Assembly: GCF_004193775.1 (NCBI RefSeq) | Contig: NC_041007.1 | Span: 24,744,507-24,808,506, forward strand | Direction: 5' to 3' | DNA: 64,000 nucleotides | Source of the DNA: Glycine soja | Lineage: Eukaryota > Streptophyta > Magnoliopsida > Fabales > Fabaceae | Shown: positions 34,598 to 46,515 of the stretch, one piece after another | Numbering within the stretch: the stretch's first letter is position 1 | How the letters are laid out: the number at the start of each line of letters is the position of its first letter | Notes under the pieces: generated by a model | What the model was told of the DNA's origin: nothing | Database searches by the model: none | Seen by the model: the letters and a program-made list of their open reading frames with translations, nothing else | Translations under genes and position numbers: made by a program

Positions 34598-35045
34598 CTA
34601 TACACACCAGGGAGTCAGACATGGAAGGAATACACACAAGAAAAAGAACCACACAACAATCACAACCATCACAAATTCCTACTCAGTTACTCTTGAGAGT
34701 TGATGCCTCAAGACATTAACACTCACTTTCCATCATTTGTATTTTTTTATCGTTTGCCATATCATCCCATTGCCCTTCATAACTTATATAGATGGCCAGT
34801 CTGATAACCCGTGACCCGGAATTGAAACTCATGGTATAGCAAACATCAGAAAAATAAATCCAATATGACTACAACAATCAAATCTCTATAGCTCATAGAA
34901 ACACAACTAGTGAGTAAGTGCTAATAGCAAACAATGAACATCAAGCATTAGTAAACAACAAGCATCAAGCATTCAACAAAGCAAACAGAGAATGCACAGA
35001 AAAACATAGCAGACTCACAACTCACTGGCCGAAAGGTTTGACCTG

Positions 35046-35056
35046 CTTTGATACCA
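35046..35056 (-). other. Primer-binding site of the Tekay-like element
   Basis: Minus-strand TGGTATCAAAG, five bases inside the LTR end. Matches a methionine tRNA 3' end. Confidence 0.8.
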
Positions 35057-35061
35057 CTAGA

Positions 35062-38000
35062 TGTAATGACCCGCCTCGTTGCTACGATATCAACACTCTA
35101 ATATGCAATAATTTCAATTTTTATAAAAAAGAACTCCCTTAATTTGCTTATGAAAATAGAAGAAATTTTGTCCCAACATATATTCGCTAAAACATACACA
35201 TTTAATTAGGTGAATACATATACATATATATATGAACAACAACTTAGTACATGTCATCCACATGATGGAAAACTAAAATTTGTTCATGCATATAAGTAAA
35301 ATCTGAAGTTTACATCTTCGATTCAACAAAATGACTCATAATCCAACTATGGAGGAGTTGATAAACAAAATACAACTCTCTCCCAAAATAATGCCAGCGT
35401 CGTCACATCGGCCCGACGGCTCCTCACCAGAATCTTACTCCCTGCACCATGCTGCTGTCATTCTGCTCCCACGAACAATGTTCGCGATCATCACAGGTAT
35501 CAACCACACGATACAAAATTGCAAGGGTGAGTTGATTATAAAAGAACCAATACCAATCAAAATAACCACAATTAGCAAGAAACATAAGCAAAACATTATG
35601 AGCTTACACAACATTCATTATTCAACACTCACATCCAACAATTATTCATCATCCACATTCAAAAATTTCTCATCATCCATATTCAACAATTACTCATCAT
35701 CCATCCATGGGTCCAATCAAGACTGCATAGAATGATGCATGCACCTGACTCAACTCTCAGATGCAATGTGGTACGTACCAACAATCAAATCGCAGGAAAT
35801 AGCCTAAGCGTGTCCACACAACACTCTCACTTAGGAAACCATGCAGAGTTCGTCGAGACCACCCGGTTGTGCACGTAACTGCCCCCCTCCCCCATAGGTG
35901 ATCAGCCTGGAGCCCAAAGGAGTTCCCTACCAGGTGACGCGCCCCCTCAGTACAAAGTACACTCTGCCACAGTTATTCTATTTCCTGTGTCATATGAGGT
36001 ATGAATGTGGCCACAGGCAAGTGCCAATGACCATGGACCAATTAAAGCGCCTAAGCATCCCCTCAGAAATGCTTAGATTCTTTAACCATGCTTGTCCCCC
36101 ATGAATGGGTCATCCGCCAAGGTCAATGCACTTCCCTCCCATGAACATACACTACATACGATGTATGAACGTGGCCACAAGCAAGTGCCAATGATCATGG
36201 ACCAATTAAAGCGCCTAAGCATCCCCGCAGAAATGCTTAGATTCTTTAACCACGCTTGTCCCCCACGAATGGGTCGTCCGACAAGGTCAATGCACTTCGC
36301 CCCCCACGAGCATACACAACATCCAACGTATTGAACATGGGCACCATCAAGTGCAATGACCATGGACAAATTAAAGCGCCTAAGCATCCCCGCAACGAAT
36401 GTTTAGATTCTTTAACCACTCTAGTCCCCCACGAATGAGCTGTCCGACAAGGTCAATGCACCCCCCCCATGAACATACACAACATGCACATGCCAATGCA
36501 TTTCCAACATCAATCAACATTCCATTTTCATATCATTCTCAACATAGACATCATCTCGTCTCAATGACGTTATCAACAACAACAACAACCTTATTTCATA
36601 TTCACATAATCAGCAACAATAACATCAATTCATGTTGACATGGTCTTTATTAACAACGTCATCTCAAATCAATATCATCATAATTATCAATATCACCACA
36701 TATCAATTAAAATCCTCAATAGCGACATCAACAATAAATCACATTCCGCACATATATATTTCTTTCATGCCTGAGATTTACACTCCCCAGGTCTTCAAAC
36801 AACACAAATCAAATAAAGACACCAATTTCATTCATCACAATAAATATATATTGCATCCCATTTGTCAAAACATAGTTTTTCCTAAGAACCAACATGCATA
36901 TCAATAACAATTACATCGCATCCCATTAGTTAAAAACATTATTTCTCATGGAAAACCTGCATGTACATCAAGGACAATTATATCGCATCCCATTAGTTAA
37001 AAACATCATTTTCTATAAAGGAAAAATCAGCATGCAACAGGGACAGACAGTTATTCTCATAGCTAAGTTCCCTTACCTTAACTATAGTGTTAAAACGGTA
37101 AATTTTATAATAAACTCCTATCACCTATTGTGAGCTACCCGCGGGTTCCTCGTCACGTCACTTGGAGATTTCTTTTTCGTACCCGCTCGTTGGTTCCACG
37201 CAAGCCTCTACCATACCAAAACGAAGGAGACTTAATATGGATTTCAAAAAACAAAGCTAATAACAATGCTCTGGGTCAAACACCCACGTCACTACATGAA
37301 AGGGTTGAGAGCATTTTGGGTTTTACAAAGGGACATCATTTTGAAATCCTGACCATGCCAATGCGACCGAGGTTCAGTGAAGGTCACAAAAATAGCACCC
37401 ATTTCATGAAAAGATAACATTTATAAAGTCTCTTTGCTCTAGGGTTTTTCAGAGGAAGTGTAAAACATGCAATGGCGGTTTCCAAACTCAAAATGATGCA
37501 AAGGTAAGATGAAACTAACAAGAACAAGCGTAGAACCATGGTTACCTCAAGGAAAACCATGAAGGTTAGACCGGGCTTCATTCTCAACCAAAACCGCGAG
37601 GCAAGTTGGAAGATTCCACTTCGATTGAAGGGTTCCTCTCGGTGTGGGGTTTCAACGGAGAACAATGGCGATTTTGTGGTGGCTACTGGTGGCTGTGGGA
37701 GATGGAGAAAGATCTTGGAACTTTGGAAATGGTTTTGCAAGAAAGAAGGAGAAGAAATGGCATTTTTCCAAAGCTACTTGGACTACAAGGCTCAAAATGC
37801 ACAAGTGACTACTGCTCTCGGAAATGGAAACGTCGCGCACACTCCAGACGTCTTCTCAAAGATCCCAATGGTCAGATCGTGGGCAAGTGTTATGTGAAGC
37901 TCCAGACCAAATTTCGAGAAGATCCAACAGTTAACGAAGGCTGGGAAGCATTTTTACCGATTCAGCTTCATGTAGCTTCCTTGAGAAACTTCATTAAGAG

Positions 38001-38195
38001 GCTTCCTCGAGAAGCTTTCATGTGACTTCTTTGAAAAGCTTTCTCGAGAGGCTTCTTTGAGAATCTAGATTCTTATCTACCCACACCCTTCTATTAACTA
38101 AATTCATCTTTTTGAAAATAATTACGGATAAAATAACACAACAAATATAATCAAACATCAAACATAATTTACTAATAATATTTCAAGGTGTTACA
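35062..38195 (-). repeat. Tekay-like 5' LTR, 3134 bp
   Basis: In element orientation it starts TGTAACACC and ends GGTCATTACA. It is long, as is common in Tekay elements. Open stretches inside (for example 35331-35735 and 37606-38025) show no known domain and overlap one another, so they are not called as genes. Confidence 0.85.
35990..36485. repeat. ~160-bp tandem repeat, about three units, inside the LTR
   Basis: The string GAACGTGGCCACAAGCAAGT with GCCTAAGCATCCCCGCAGAA and GGTCAATGCACTTC recurs with starts near 35998, 36161 and 36320, giving a period of about 158-163 bp. Lies in the LTR of the Tekay-like element. Confidence 0.85.
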
Positions 38196-39047
38196 GACGC
38201 CACTTCAAGGAGAATATGAGTCAAGAAGAAGCTCACCACCATAGGAAGCCATGGATAAGAGCTTGAAGGTAGAAGAATATGAGTGGAGGGAGAAGGAGAG
38301 AAGGAGCACAAATTTTTTTGCCTCAAATGAGGTCTAAACTTTGAAGTGCAATTCTCAAATGATCAAAGTTGAAAAAATGTACACACATGGCCTCTATTTA
38401 TAGCCTAAGTGTCACACAAAATTGGAGAGAAATTTGAATTTCTATTCAAATTTTACTTGAATTTGAAATTGAATTTGTGGAGCCAAAATTTCTCTAATTA
38501 TGATTAGTGAATTTTAGCTATGGTTCAGCCCACTAATCCAAGATCAAGTCCAAGATTTTCCACTAAGTGTGCTTAGGTGTCTTGAGACATGTAAAGCATG
38601 AAGGACATACACAAAGTGTGACTATATGATATGGCAATGGGGTGTAGCAAGTAAATTCTCACCTCCCCCTCTAAAATTTAATTGGACTGGGTTTCTCCCA
38701 ATTCAATTAAATTTATTTTCCAACACACACATCAAATATTCACTTAATGCATGTGAAATTACAAAACTACCCCTAATACAAAAGCTAATCTAGGTGCCCT
38801 AAAATACAAGGGCTGAAAAATCCTATATTTCTAGGGTACCCTACCTACATTATGGAGCCCTAAATACAAGGCCAAAAAATAATGAAACCTTAATCTAATA
38901 TGTACAAAGATAAGTGGGCTCATACTTAGCCCATGGGCCCAAAATCTACCCTAAGGCTCATGAGAGCCCTAGGGCTTTCTCTTGCATCTCTGGCCCAATC
39001 TTCTTGGAGTCTTCTATCCAATGCCCTTGTGGGGTAGGATTGCATTA

Positions 39048-39470
39048 CATGTAAGTTTGGAAACAAGAAAAATTAAAAGGTTAAATAAAATAAAGGCTTA
39101 AATATGTTGGAGATCCTTGAAATAAAGTTGAATTTTGCAGTTGATCCCTATAATTTTTTTACTTCTCGTTAGGTCCTTGAAACTTCAAAAGTGTTGTGGG
39201 AGATCTTTGCCATTAGTCTCCATCCAAAATGTGATCACGTGTCCGTTAGTTAGACAAGTCAATGATACACACACGAAGCCATGTCAGAAGGCAGTACACG
39301 TCATCTAATGAAGTTATCCAAATGATATTTAAAAAGGAAATTTGGTACGTTGTCATTTTGGATTGTTTGATTTTTTTATTAGATCGACTATCTGAGATGA
39401 TGACAATGAGGATAGCAAAAGCTAGGTGGTTAGCGATAGCAAATCTAAATTGGTGGTGGCTCATGGTTGT
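39048..39470. other. Upstream flank of the GRF gene, transposon-like
   Basis: No gene. Contains spaced TTGATCCCTATAATT, TTAGGTCCTTGAAA and similar strings of the kind common in legume Mutator-like or other dispersed repeats. A loosely similar set of GGTCCCT motifs lies at 41870-42060. Confidence 0.4.
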
Positions 39471-39474
39471 TTGA

Positions 39475-41846
39475 TGAGGGTCAAGTAGGATTTGTGGTGT
39501 TTGTGTTCATCATGGATGGCATCAGTTGGAGCTTCGTCTTCATTGATTGGGTTTAATAGTTTTGTCTATTGCCTTTGCGAGAAGCTAGCGATTAAACTAC
39601 TACCGCGAATCAACAAGCATCCAAACAATTTATTTTGGCAATGTGTTGAGTGGAATGTAAGGATTTATGCTCTTTATTGAAACATGGTTGGGTTAGTGTT
39701 GTGCCATGTTTTATGATTTTAAATTACTTTTGTTTATGATTGCAAGAAGGTAAGAACTACAGATTTTGGGTTTGGGACGATGATTTGAAGAAATCATTGT
39801 GTCGCAACGTGCCCTTTGCGGGCGAGCGAGGGCGAGGCTCACGGGTGCGCTTTCCAAAGGAGGAAAGATGCGCGGAGTCGCCACCAACGTTTATTTGTGG
39901 AAAACGTCGGGAAAACCGAAGGAAACCGGTCAAAATGAAAATTCTAAGTTCGGGAGTTGTATTTACGTTTGAGGAAGATATTAGCACCTCTCACGTTTGT
40001 CCCAAAGGACAACAGCCTATTTTTTAGAATTGTGGAATTGTGTTATCTTAACTTTTATTTCTTTTTATTTTTTGAGGTCGACAAAAGCGGGGCTCTTGCT
40101 CCTACGTACCCTCCATCGAAGAGGAAATCAGACCTACGTAGTTCTTCTTATGCGTGAATCAAGTGATTCTTTTTACTTGAAAGGTGATCATTTTAAGGCG
40201 TTGGACCTTAAAAATGATCCATTTTACTTGATAAGAAACTGAAATGATAAACTTTCAAAACCCTATTTTTGTGGACGAGCTTGACTAGGCGAGTTGATTT
40301 TAGCCTTAGTTTCACTTTAGTTATTAGTCAATTCAATTAAGAATGAGAAATCCCAAAGAGAAAACGTCCGATTGATTTTTCGCTTTATTCTACTAAAAGG
40401 TATTTTTCTTATTATTATATTATTATTTTACCTCTTTTTTTATTTTCGACGTGGTTACGGCACGACCGAACGGTCGGAATTCATTTTAACATAAATTAAC
40501 GAATGATACAATTCAAATGATCGGTGGAAATTTATTTTATTTTTAGATTAGGCGAGAAACAACTTAAATAAATGACTGAAGCACGTCAAAAGGGGGTATA
40601 GAAAGCGAATGAAAATGAGAATAAAAATACACAAAACAAATGGGGACCACCACGGGTACATAGAATGAATTGAAAAGCTCGGTTTGAGGTACTTACCCGT
40701 TGAAGAGTGAAGAAAACGAAGAACGAACGATGAATGTTGAAGAACGGTCGAGAATCTTCGCGTAATTACTCACGGAAACGTTACGGAAACGTTACAGAAG
40801 CGCCTCGGCTTGGATTTTCTTCACGGAAATAATTTTCCTCAGCAATTTCGAGAGAATAAGAAGTGCCAAGAAGGCTGAACCCCTACTCCCTTCACTCCTC
40901 CCCCTATTTATAGCAAAATAGAGGAGGAGCTTGCCACCCAGCTCGCCCAGGCGAGCAAGGTTGCTTCCTCCAGATGCAACAGCTTTCTGGAGGAAGAATC
41001 TGGATGGCCTAAGTGGGCCTGATTGCTATTTGTACCCCCTTTTTTACTAAATGCACCCCCCTTTACCTTTTTTGGTAATTCTTTTTTCCGTAACATTACG
41101 AAACTTTACGAATTTCGTAACGATACTTATTTTCCTTCCGCAAGGTTACAAATCTTCACGGATTATGTATTTACTCTTTTTTTAGCTTTCGAAGAAGTTA
41201 CGAAAACTCACGGATTGCGAAAAACACCTCCTTTCGATTTCCGTCACATTACGGAATTTTCACGGATCGCGTAAGCCTGCTTCCTTTTGATTTTTCGGGT
41301 CTCGGGACTTCACATATTGTGCAACAAAGGGTGCCCAGTATCTCGAAGCGGCCAATCAAAGGTTGTATATCATCAAATAATAATCCCCAGACGAAATTAG
41401 GGTATGACACGTTGAACTAAGACTCTGAGAGTAATGGGGACGCTAGAAGTAATGTGGACAATATGGGTTGTGGAAGTAATTTGGATGTGAATAATTTGTT
41501 GTCACAAATAGAGGAGCTAAAGCTAAAGGTTGCAACAAATGAAGAAAGAGTTTTTCTGTATGAGGAACAAATCATGGATTTGAAGAAGATGTTGGTTAAA
41601 GAAGAAAATCAATCTCAACCAAATTCTGAAGTTGTTGTTGAACTAAGGAAAAAAATTGCAAAGCAACATACTAAGACTAACACTGAACAAAAGATGGTCA
41701 AGGTTTTAGAATGCATTGTAGTATTCCTTTGGGGCTTATTGATTGTTGTTACCATTGAATTTGCAATGAAGTATTGTTTTAGTAGGTATACTAATGTTGT
41801 CTATAGTGAAGCATCAATAATTATAATGACATGTTGGTGGAAGTAG
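39475..41846 (+). pseudogene. GRF-type zinc-finger, coiled-coil, TM protein, split by a solo LTR
   Basis: First exon, about 39480-39657, has YCLCEKLAIKL and NNLFWQCVEW, a diverged GRF zinc finger (CxC...C spacing with the usual CGE reduced to CE). It ends at a GT donor (AAT, then GTAAGG). A second exon near 39745 starts GKNYRFWVWDDDLKKS, the aromatic end of the GRF finger. It is cut at 39799 by the solo LTR 39800-41409. Coding resumes at 41410 and gives a coiled coil (LLSQIEELKLKVATNEERV, LYEEQIMDLKKMLV) and a C-terminal membrane segment (ECIVVFLWGLLIVVTIEFAM). This three-part layout is typical of a large plant GRF family of unknown function. A stop soon after the junction and the LTR make it a pseudogene. 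Confidence 0.72.
39800..41409 (+). mobile_element. Solo LTR, 1610 bp, TGTCGCAACC family (second copy)
   Basis: TGTCGCAACG...GGGTATGACA with flanking CATTG (39795-39799) and CGTTG (41410-41414), a target duplication with one mismatch. It aligns with 19963-21900 along its length, with deletions, notably in the repeated TTGGACCATTAACG section. It disrupts the GRF gene. Orientation is given as in the first copy. Confidence 0.87.
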
Positions 41847-42267
41847 AATTATGTGAATCATGTATGTGGTCCATTTGGTCCCTATATAATATGATGTTTC
41901 TATTTTAAATCCTTATGAAATTTGAACCTTTTTGTTTTCAAGTCCCTAAGAAATTTATAATTTTGCTATAGGTCCCCACAAAAATTTGTAAAATTTGTGC
42001 TAGGTCCCTATAAAATGTGATGGTGTTGTAACTGTTCCTAACATTTTGGCAATATTAGTAAAGTAAAATGACATTAACATTTAGAATTGTATTAAACTGT
42101 AACAAATGGAATATTCATAAACTATATAATTGTTCATTACATGATCATTGACCGGCGACAAAGCCCAAAAAATAAAGTTGGACTAAAAGGAACTTTACAT
42201 ACATAAACTTGGGACGAAATACATGTCTCAAAGGCACTTTACATACATAAACTGAGACTAAATACTT
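41847..42267. other. 3' flank of the GRF gene with GGTCCCT-type repeats
   Basis: Five loosely repeated units of about 40 bp (GGTCCCTATATAAT, AATCCTTATGAAATTTG, AGTCCCTAAGAAATTT, GGTCCCCACAAAAATTT, GGTCCCTATAAAATG) at 41875-42040. A short direct repeat, CTTTACATACATAAACT, occurs twice near 42195 and 42240. No gene. Confidence 0.55.
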
Positions 42268-45200
42268 TATCTGGTCAGTGTCAATTAATGGTGTTTTAGC
42301 CAACTTCGGCTAGAGTTATTTTTAGGTCAAAGTTGGGTAAGGCTATTTTCAGGCCGACATCGGCCAAGACTATTTTTTGGCCAACATCAACTCAATTTTT
42401 CCAGCAAACGTCAGTTAATGATGTTTTCTGGCCAACATCAGCAGGGGCTATTTTTTTGTGGATATCGAGCATAACTATTTTTGCTCAACATGGATCGTGA
42501 TGTTTTTCAGCCGACATTGGTCGGATTTATGCCGTTCGAGACAATTCTTTTGTTGACGTTGGTTGAGGCTATTTTTGGACCGATATCAACTAGGATTTTT
42601 CCCTATGGCGTCATCTGGTGATGCTTTTTGGGAGTCCTCTACTGATGACATTTTTTGGCTGGCATCATCCAATGTTATTTTTTGGCTAATGTCGGTTAGG
42701 ATTTTTCTCGATCAATGTTTGTCAGTGATAAACCAAAATGCCCTGATTGACATTGGCTGAAAAAAGCCTTGGCTGACGTCAGCTGAAAAACATCACCGAT
42801 CGATGTTAACCTAAAAACCTAAAAACCCTAGTTGACATCGATTTAAAAATATTTGTGAAAACATCGACCAAAAACCCGTTTGTCAATACCGGTAGAAAAA
42901 CATCATCAACTGACACCAGCCAAGAAATGATGGGCGACCTCGACCGAAAAATATCCAAACCGACGTCAACCAAAAGAATAGGCAGCCAATGTCGGCTAAA
43001 AAACCATAGTTGATGTCGGCCGAAACCGACAAGACGGTGTCATAGGAAAAACCTTGGTTAACCTTGTTGGACAAGTGGCCTCAATAACTTAAGAGGGGGT
43101 GAACGAAGTTTCAAAATTTTGCCACTAACAAATTTTAATTCCCTTTTAAATGATATATGATAGGCTCAGAATGCAGAAGAAGAAGCAACAATTAAATTAA
43201 CCAATGTTCTTTAAACGTGCAAGACACAATCAGTTGCAATAAAATATATGAGATAAGGGAAGAGAGAATTGCAAACTCGATTTATACTGGTTCGACCACT
43301 TCCCGTGCCTACATCCAGTCCTCAAGTAACCCACTTTATATTTTCCACTATCTCTATAAATCCTTTACAATCTTTGAACACACCTTGGGATCCCCCACCC
43401 TTGTGTTCAAGATTCTCACACACCAAGAGACAAACAGTCTCTTGATTACAACTAAGTTTATGAGATGTACAGAATAATTTCTCTTTTAGAGTAGATGATA
43501 CAAATTGAAGTTCCTAGAAGAATTCTCAATAGGTTTGCGAGAGTTTGGTCAAGATTTGTTTAGAGAGGATTTGACAATTAAGTTCTCTTTGAAACTCTCT
43601 CAATATTTTTCGAAGTAAAGACACATACATATAGGCTCATTTGTGCCTGTTCAAAACAGTTTGAAGAGATATGTCTTTTCAAAAAGTTTTTCTGAAACTT
43701 TTTTCACTGGTAATCGATTACAGGATTCTGGTAATCGATTACACAGTTATATTTTCAAAGAGTTGTGACTTTTAAAAAACTTTTCTAAAATCTCTTCGCT
43801 AGTAATCGATTACAGGATTCTGGTAATCGATTACACAGATAAAAATTCAAATAAATTTGTGTCGTTATGTCACCAGTTCAAAATTTCAAAATGCCTATCT
43901 TCATGGTCTCTCTGGTAATTGATTACTAGTTCAAAAATATCGTACTTTTGAACTGATTAAGCTAGATAAAGAAATTTTGATAAAAGACTTTAAGGCCAAA
44001 CTTATTGCAATAAAAATTTAGATTCTTAAAACAATTTAACCAAGTCCTTATCTATGATTTTCTTCATCTTGTTTGTTGACTTGAAACAATGTGTGCTTTC
44101 ATCAAGTAAATCCTTTTGGCATCATCAAAACCTATATGATTCACGTTCTCCCCCTTTTTGATGATGACAACCATCATTAAGTAAATTCTTTTGGCATCAT
44201 CAAAACTTGCATGATTCACAGACCTCGGCTCAAAAATGGTCCTAGCTGAAGTCGATCGAAAAAAGGTTCAATTGACATCAGATGAAAAAACTTGAGTCGA
44301 CGCCGACTAAAGAAAAGTGGGATAATGTTAGGAAAAAAACAATCTCGGTTGGGTTCAAACGAAAAATCCTAAATGACCACAAACGTAAAATCTTTGGTCA
44401 ACAAGGAACAAAACATCCTCAAATGACGTCGATCGAAAAACATCGTCACTCAAAATTGGTTCAAAAGTAGTCCTTGCTGATGTAAGCTGGAAAATAGGCT
44501 CAACCAACGTCTCTAAAAAATCTCTAGCCTACTTCATCCAAAAAATAGCCTCGAAAGATGTCAACCATAAAATATCCTTGTCATTGTGGGCGGAATAAAT
44601 CCTAGCCGATGTCGACCAAAAACAAAAGCTTTTGTCGATGTTGGCCAAGACACACCATCAACAAAAAATAATATTATCGGCCGACGTTGGTGGAAAAAAA
44701 CATTGGCCATGTCGGCAAAAAAAACAACAGTTTTTATGCCAACGTCGACCAATGAGGTTTTCAAACTGACATTAGTCGGGGGTATTTGATGGTCGATGCT
44801 GGCTATTTTTTTTTGTCATCGATGATTCTTTTTGGTGGATGCCAACTTTGGTTTCATCTGATTAGTGTCAGTCAATGGTTTTTTTTGCTGACTCCGGCTT
44901 GGGTCAAAGTCGGGTATGACTTTTTTTGGCCAACATCGGCTAAGACTATTTTGGCCAACGTCAACTCGATTTTTTCAGTAAACGTCGGTCAATGATGTTT
45001 TCTAGGAAAACATTGGTTGGGCCTATTTTTTGTGGATGTCATGCATAACTATTTTATCATTGATAGGGATTGTGATGTTTTTTGGTCGACATCCATAGGG
45101 TTTACACCGTCCGAGACAATTTTGTTGTTGATGTTGGCCAATACTATTTTTTGGCTGATGTCAACTAGTGTTTTTTCCTTTGACGTCATCCGGTGATGCT

Positions 45201-46515
45201 TATTGGAATCCTTGGCTGATGATATTTTTTGGCTGGCATCATCCAATGTTATTTTTTGCTGATGTCGCTTATGATTTTTTTCGATCAATATCTATCAATG
45301 ATTTTTCAGCCGACAAGCCGAAATACCCTAATCGACATCGGCTAAAAAAAGCCTAGGCTGACGTCAGCCGAAAAAAATTACCAGTCAGCGTCAACTAAAA
45401 AAAACCTAAAAACCCTAGTTGACGTTAATTTTCAAATATTTGTGTCGATATCAACCAAAAACCCCTTGCTGATTTTGGCAGAAAAACATCATCAATCGAT
45501 GCCAGCTGAAAAATGATGGCTAACCTTGACCGAAAAATAGTCCAACCGAACTCAACCATAAAACTGGCCAGCTAATGTCAGCTAAAAACCATAGTCAGTG
45601 TCTGTTGAAAATCGACGAGACGATGTCAGACGAAAAACCTTGGTCGACCTTAGCTCAAAAATGATCCTAGCCAAAGTAGATTGAAAAAAGGTTCAGCCGG
45701 CATCAGATGAAAAAACATGGGTCGACACTGGCTAAAGAAAAGTTGGATAATGTCGTGCAAAAAACAACCTCAGTAGGGTTCGAAAAAAAAATCCTCGATA
45801 GGGTGCAATAAACAACCTTTGTTGATATGTAACAATAAAACATCTTCGGCCAACATTAGTCGAAAAACATCGTTATTCAAAATCGGTCAAAAACTATCTT
45901 TTCGATGTAAGCTGAAAAATAGGCTCGACCAATGTGTATCAAAAAACCCTAGCTGGTTTCATCCAAAAAATAGTCTCAACAAATGTTGATCGTAAAATAT
46001 CCCCACTAGTGTTGACGGAATAAACCCTTGCCATCGTCGACAAAAAAAAGGCCTTTTATCGATGTCTATCGAGAAACACCATCAACAAAAAATAATATTA
46101 TCGACCGATATTGGTGGAAAGAAAAACCTTGGACAATGTGGGCAAATAGCAACACTTTTTATGCCAACGTCGACCGATGTGATATTTCGACCAACATTAG
46201 TTGGATTTAATGGTTGACGCTGGCTATGGTTTTTTTGGTCATTGTAAGCTAATGATTCTTTTTGGTAGATGTCAGCTTTAGTTTTATCTAGTCAATGTCG
46301 GTGGGTGGTTTTTTTGCCAACTCTGACTAGAGCTATTTTTGGGTCGAAGTCGAGTATGGCTATTTTCTGGTAGATATCGGTCGAGACTATTTTTTGGCCA
46401 ACGTCAACTCTTTTTTTGGTAAATGTCTATCAATGATTCTTTTTGCCCAACATCACTCGAGGCTATTTTTGTGTGGATATCAAGCAAACCAACGTCTGTC
46501 AAAAAATCCTAGCCT
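42268..46515. repeat. Strand-switching ~27-bp degenerate array with ~1.42-kb higher-order period (locus 1)
   Basis: Base unit is roughly GGCCGACATCGGCTA followed by RGGCTATTTTTT, about 26-28 bp, with a palindromic core. Blocks where the T-rich strand is on top (42275-42740, 44750-45335, 46175-46515) alternate with blocks of its reverse complement (42745-44740 without the inserted LTR, 45340-46170). Long stretches recur in the same order: 42268, 44853 and about 46283 begin equivalent segments, a period near 1424-1430 bp after removing the SIRE-like LTR. No coding capacity. I do not recognise the family; CACTA subterminal repeats are one possibility. Confidence 0.8.
43065..44220 (+). mobile_element. 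SIRE-like Copia solo LTR
   Basis: TGTTGGACAAGTGGCC...ATGATTCACA, 1156 bp, flanked by AACCT (43060-43064) and GACCT (44221-44225). The uninterrupted array copy has GGTCGACCT at the matching point, near 45646-45654, confirming the insertion. Four copies of GTAATCGATTAC plus a degenerate fifth lie between 43700 and 43930, and a CCCCCTTTTTGATGATGACAA string is near the end. Both are features I associate with soybean SIRE LTRs. Confidence 0.82.

Larger units (their letters stand above)
33871..38195 (-). mobile_element. Nested Tekay/Del-like gypsy element, internally deleted
   Basis: TGTAACA...GTTACA inserted in the LTR of another gypsy element, flanked by GATGC (33866-33870) and GACGC (38196-38200). 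The uninterrupted LTR copy at 9507-10398 has GACGC once at the corresponding point, which confirms the insertion. On the minus strand the order is a full 5' LTR (35062-38195), primer site, short leader, partial gag, then only 337 bp of the 3' LTR. Everything from mid-gag through pol and most of the 3' LTR is lost. Gag sequence points to the Tekay/Del chromovirus group. Confidence 0.88.
30942..39047 (-). mobile_element. 5' part of a gypsy retrotransposon, minus strand
   Basis: Running leftward on the minus strand: 5' LTR (33755-39047, enlarged by a nested element), primer site (33741-33752), leader (31861-33740, no coding signal) and gag (31027-31860). The element stops at 30942, exactly at the end of the Diaspora-like 3' LTR, and its pol and 3' LTR are absent from the window. 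The leader and gag are homologous, in inverted orientation, to 12.4-13.9 kb. Confidence 0.85.
33755..39047 (-). repeat. Gypsy 5' LTR split by a nested element
   Basis: TGATGTAGCTCC at 33755 to GGATTGCATTA at 39047. Without the nested insertion 33871-38195 and one copy of its duplication it is about 963 bp and matches the solo LTR at 9507-10398. Its outer end has decayed from CATCA to CATTA. Relative to the solo LTR it has extra sequence near 38755-38840. Confidence 0.88.

Noticed and set aside
35331..35735. 134-codon plus-strand frame, Ser/His-rich
   Set aside because: Low-complexity translation of LTR sequence, antisense to the element, without domain features.
37538..38025. Overlapping 119- and 139-codon plus-strand frames
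   Set aside because: They lie inside the Tekay-like LTR, overlap in different frames and match nothing I recognise.
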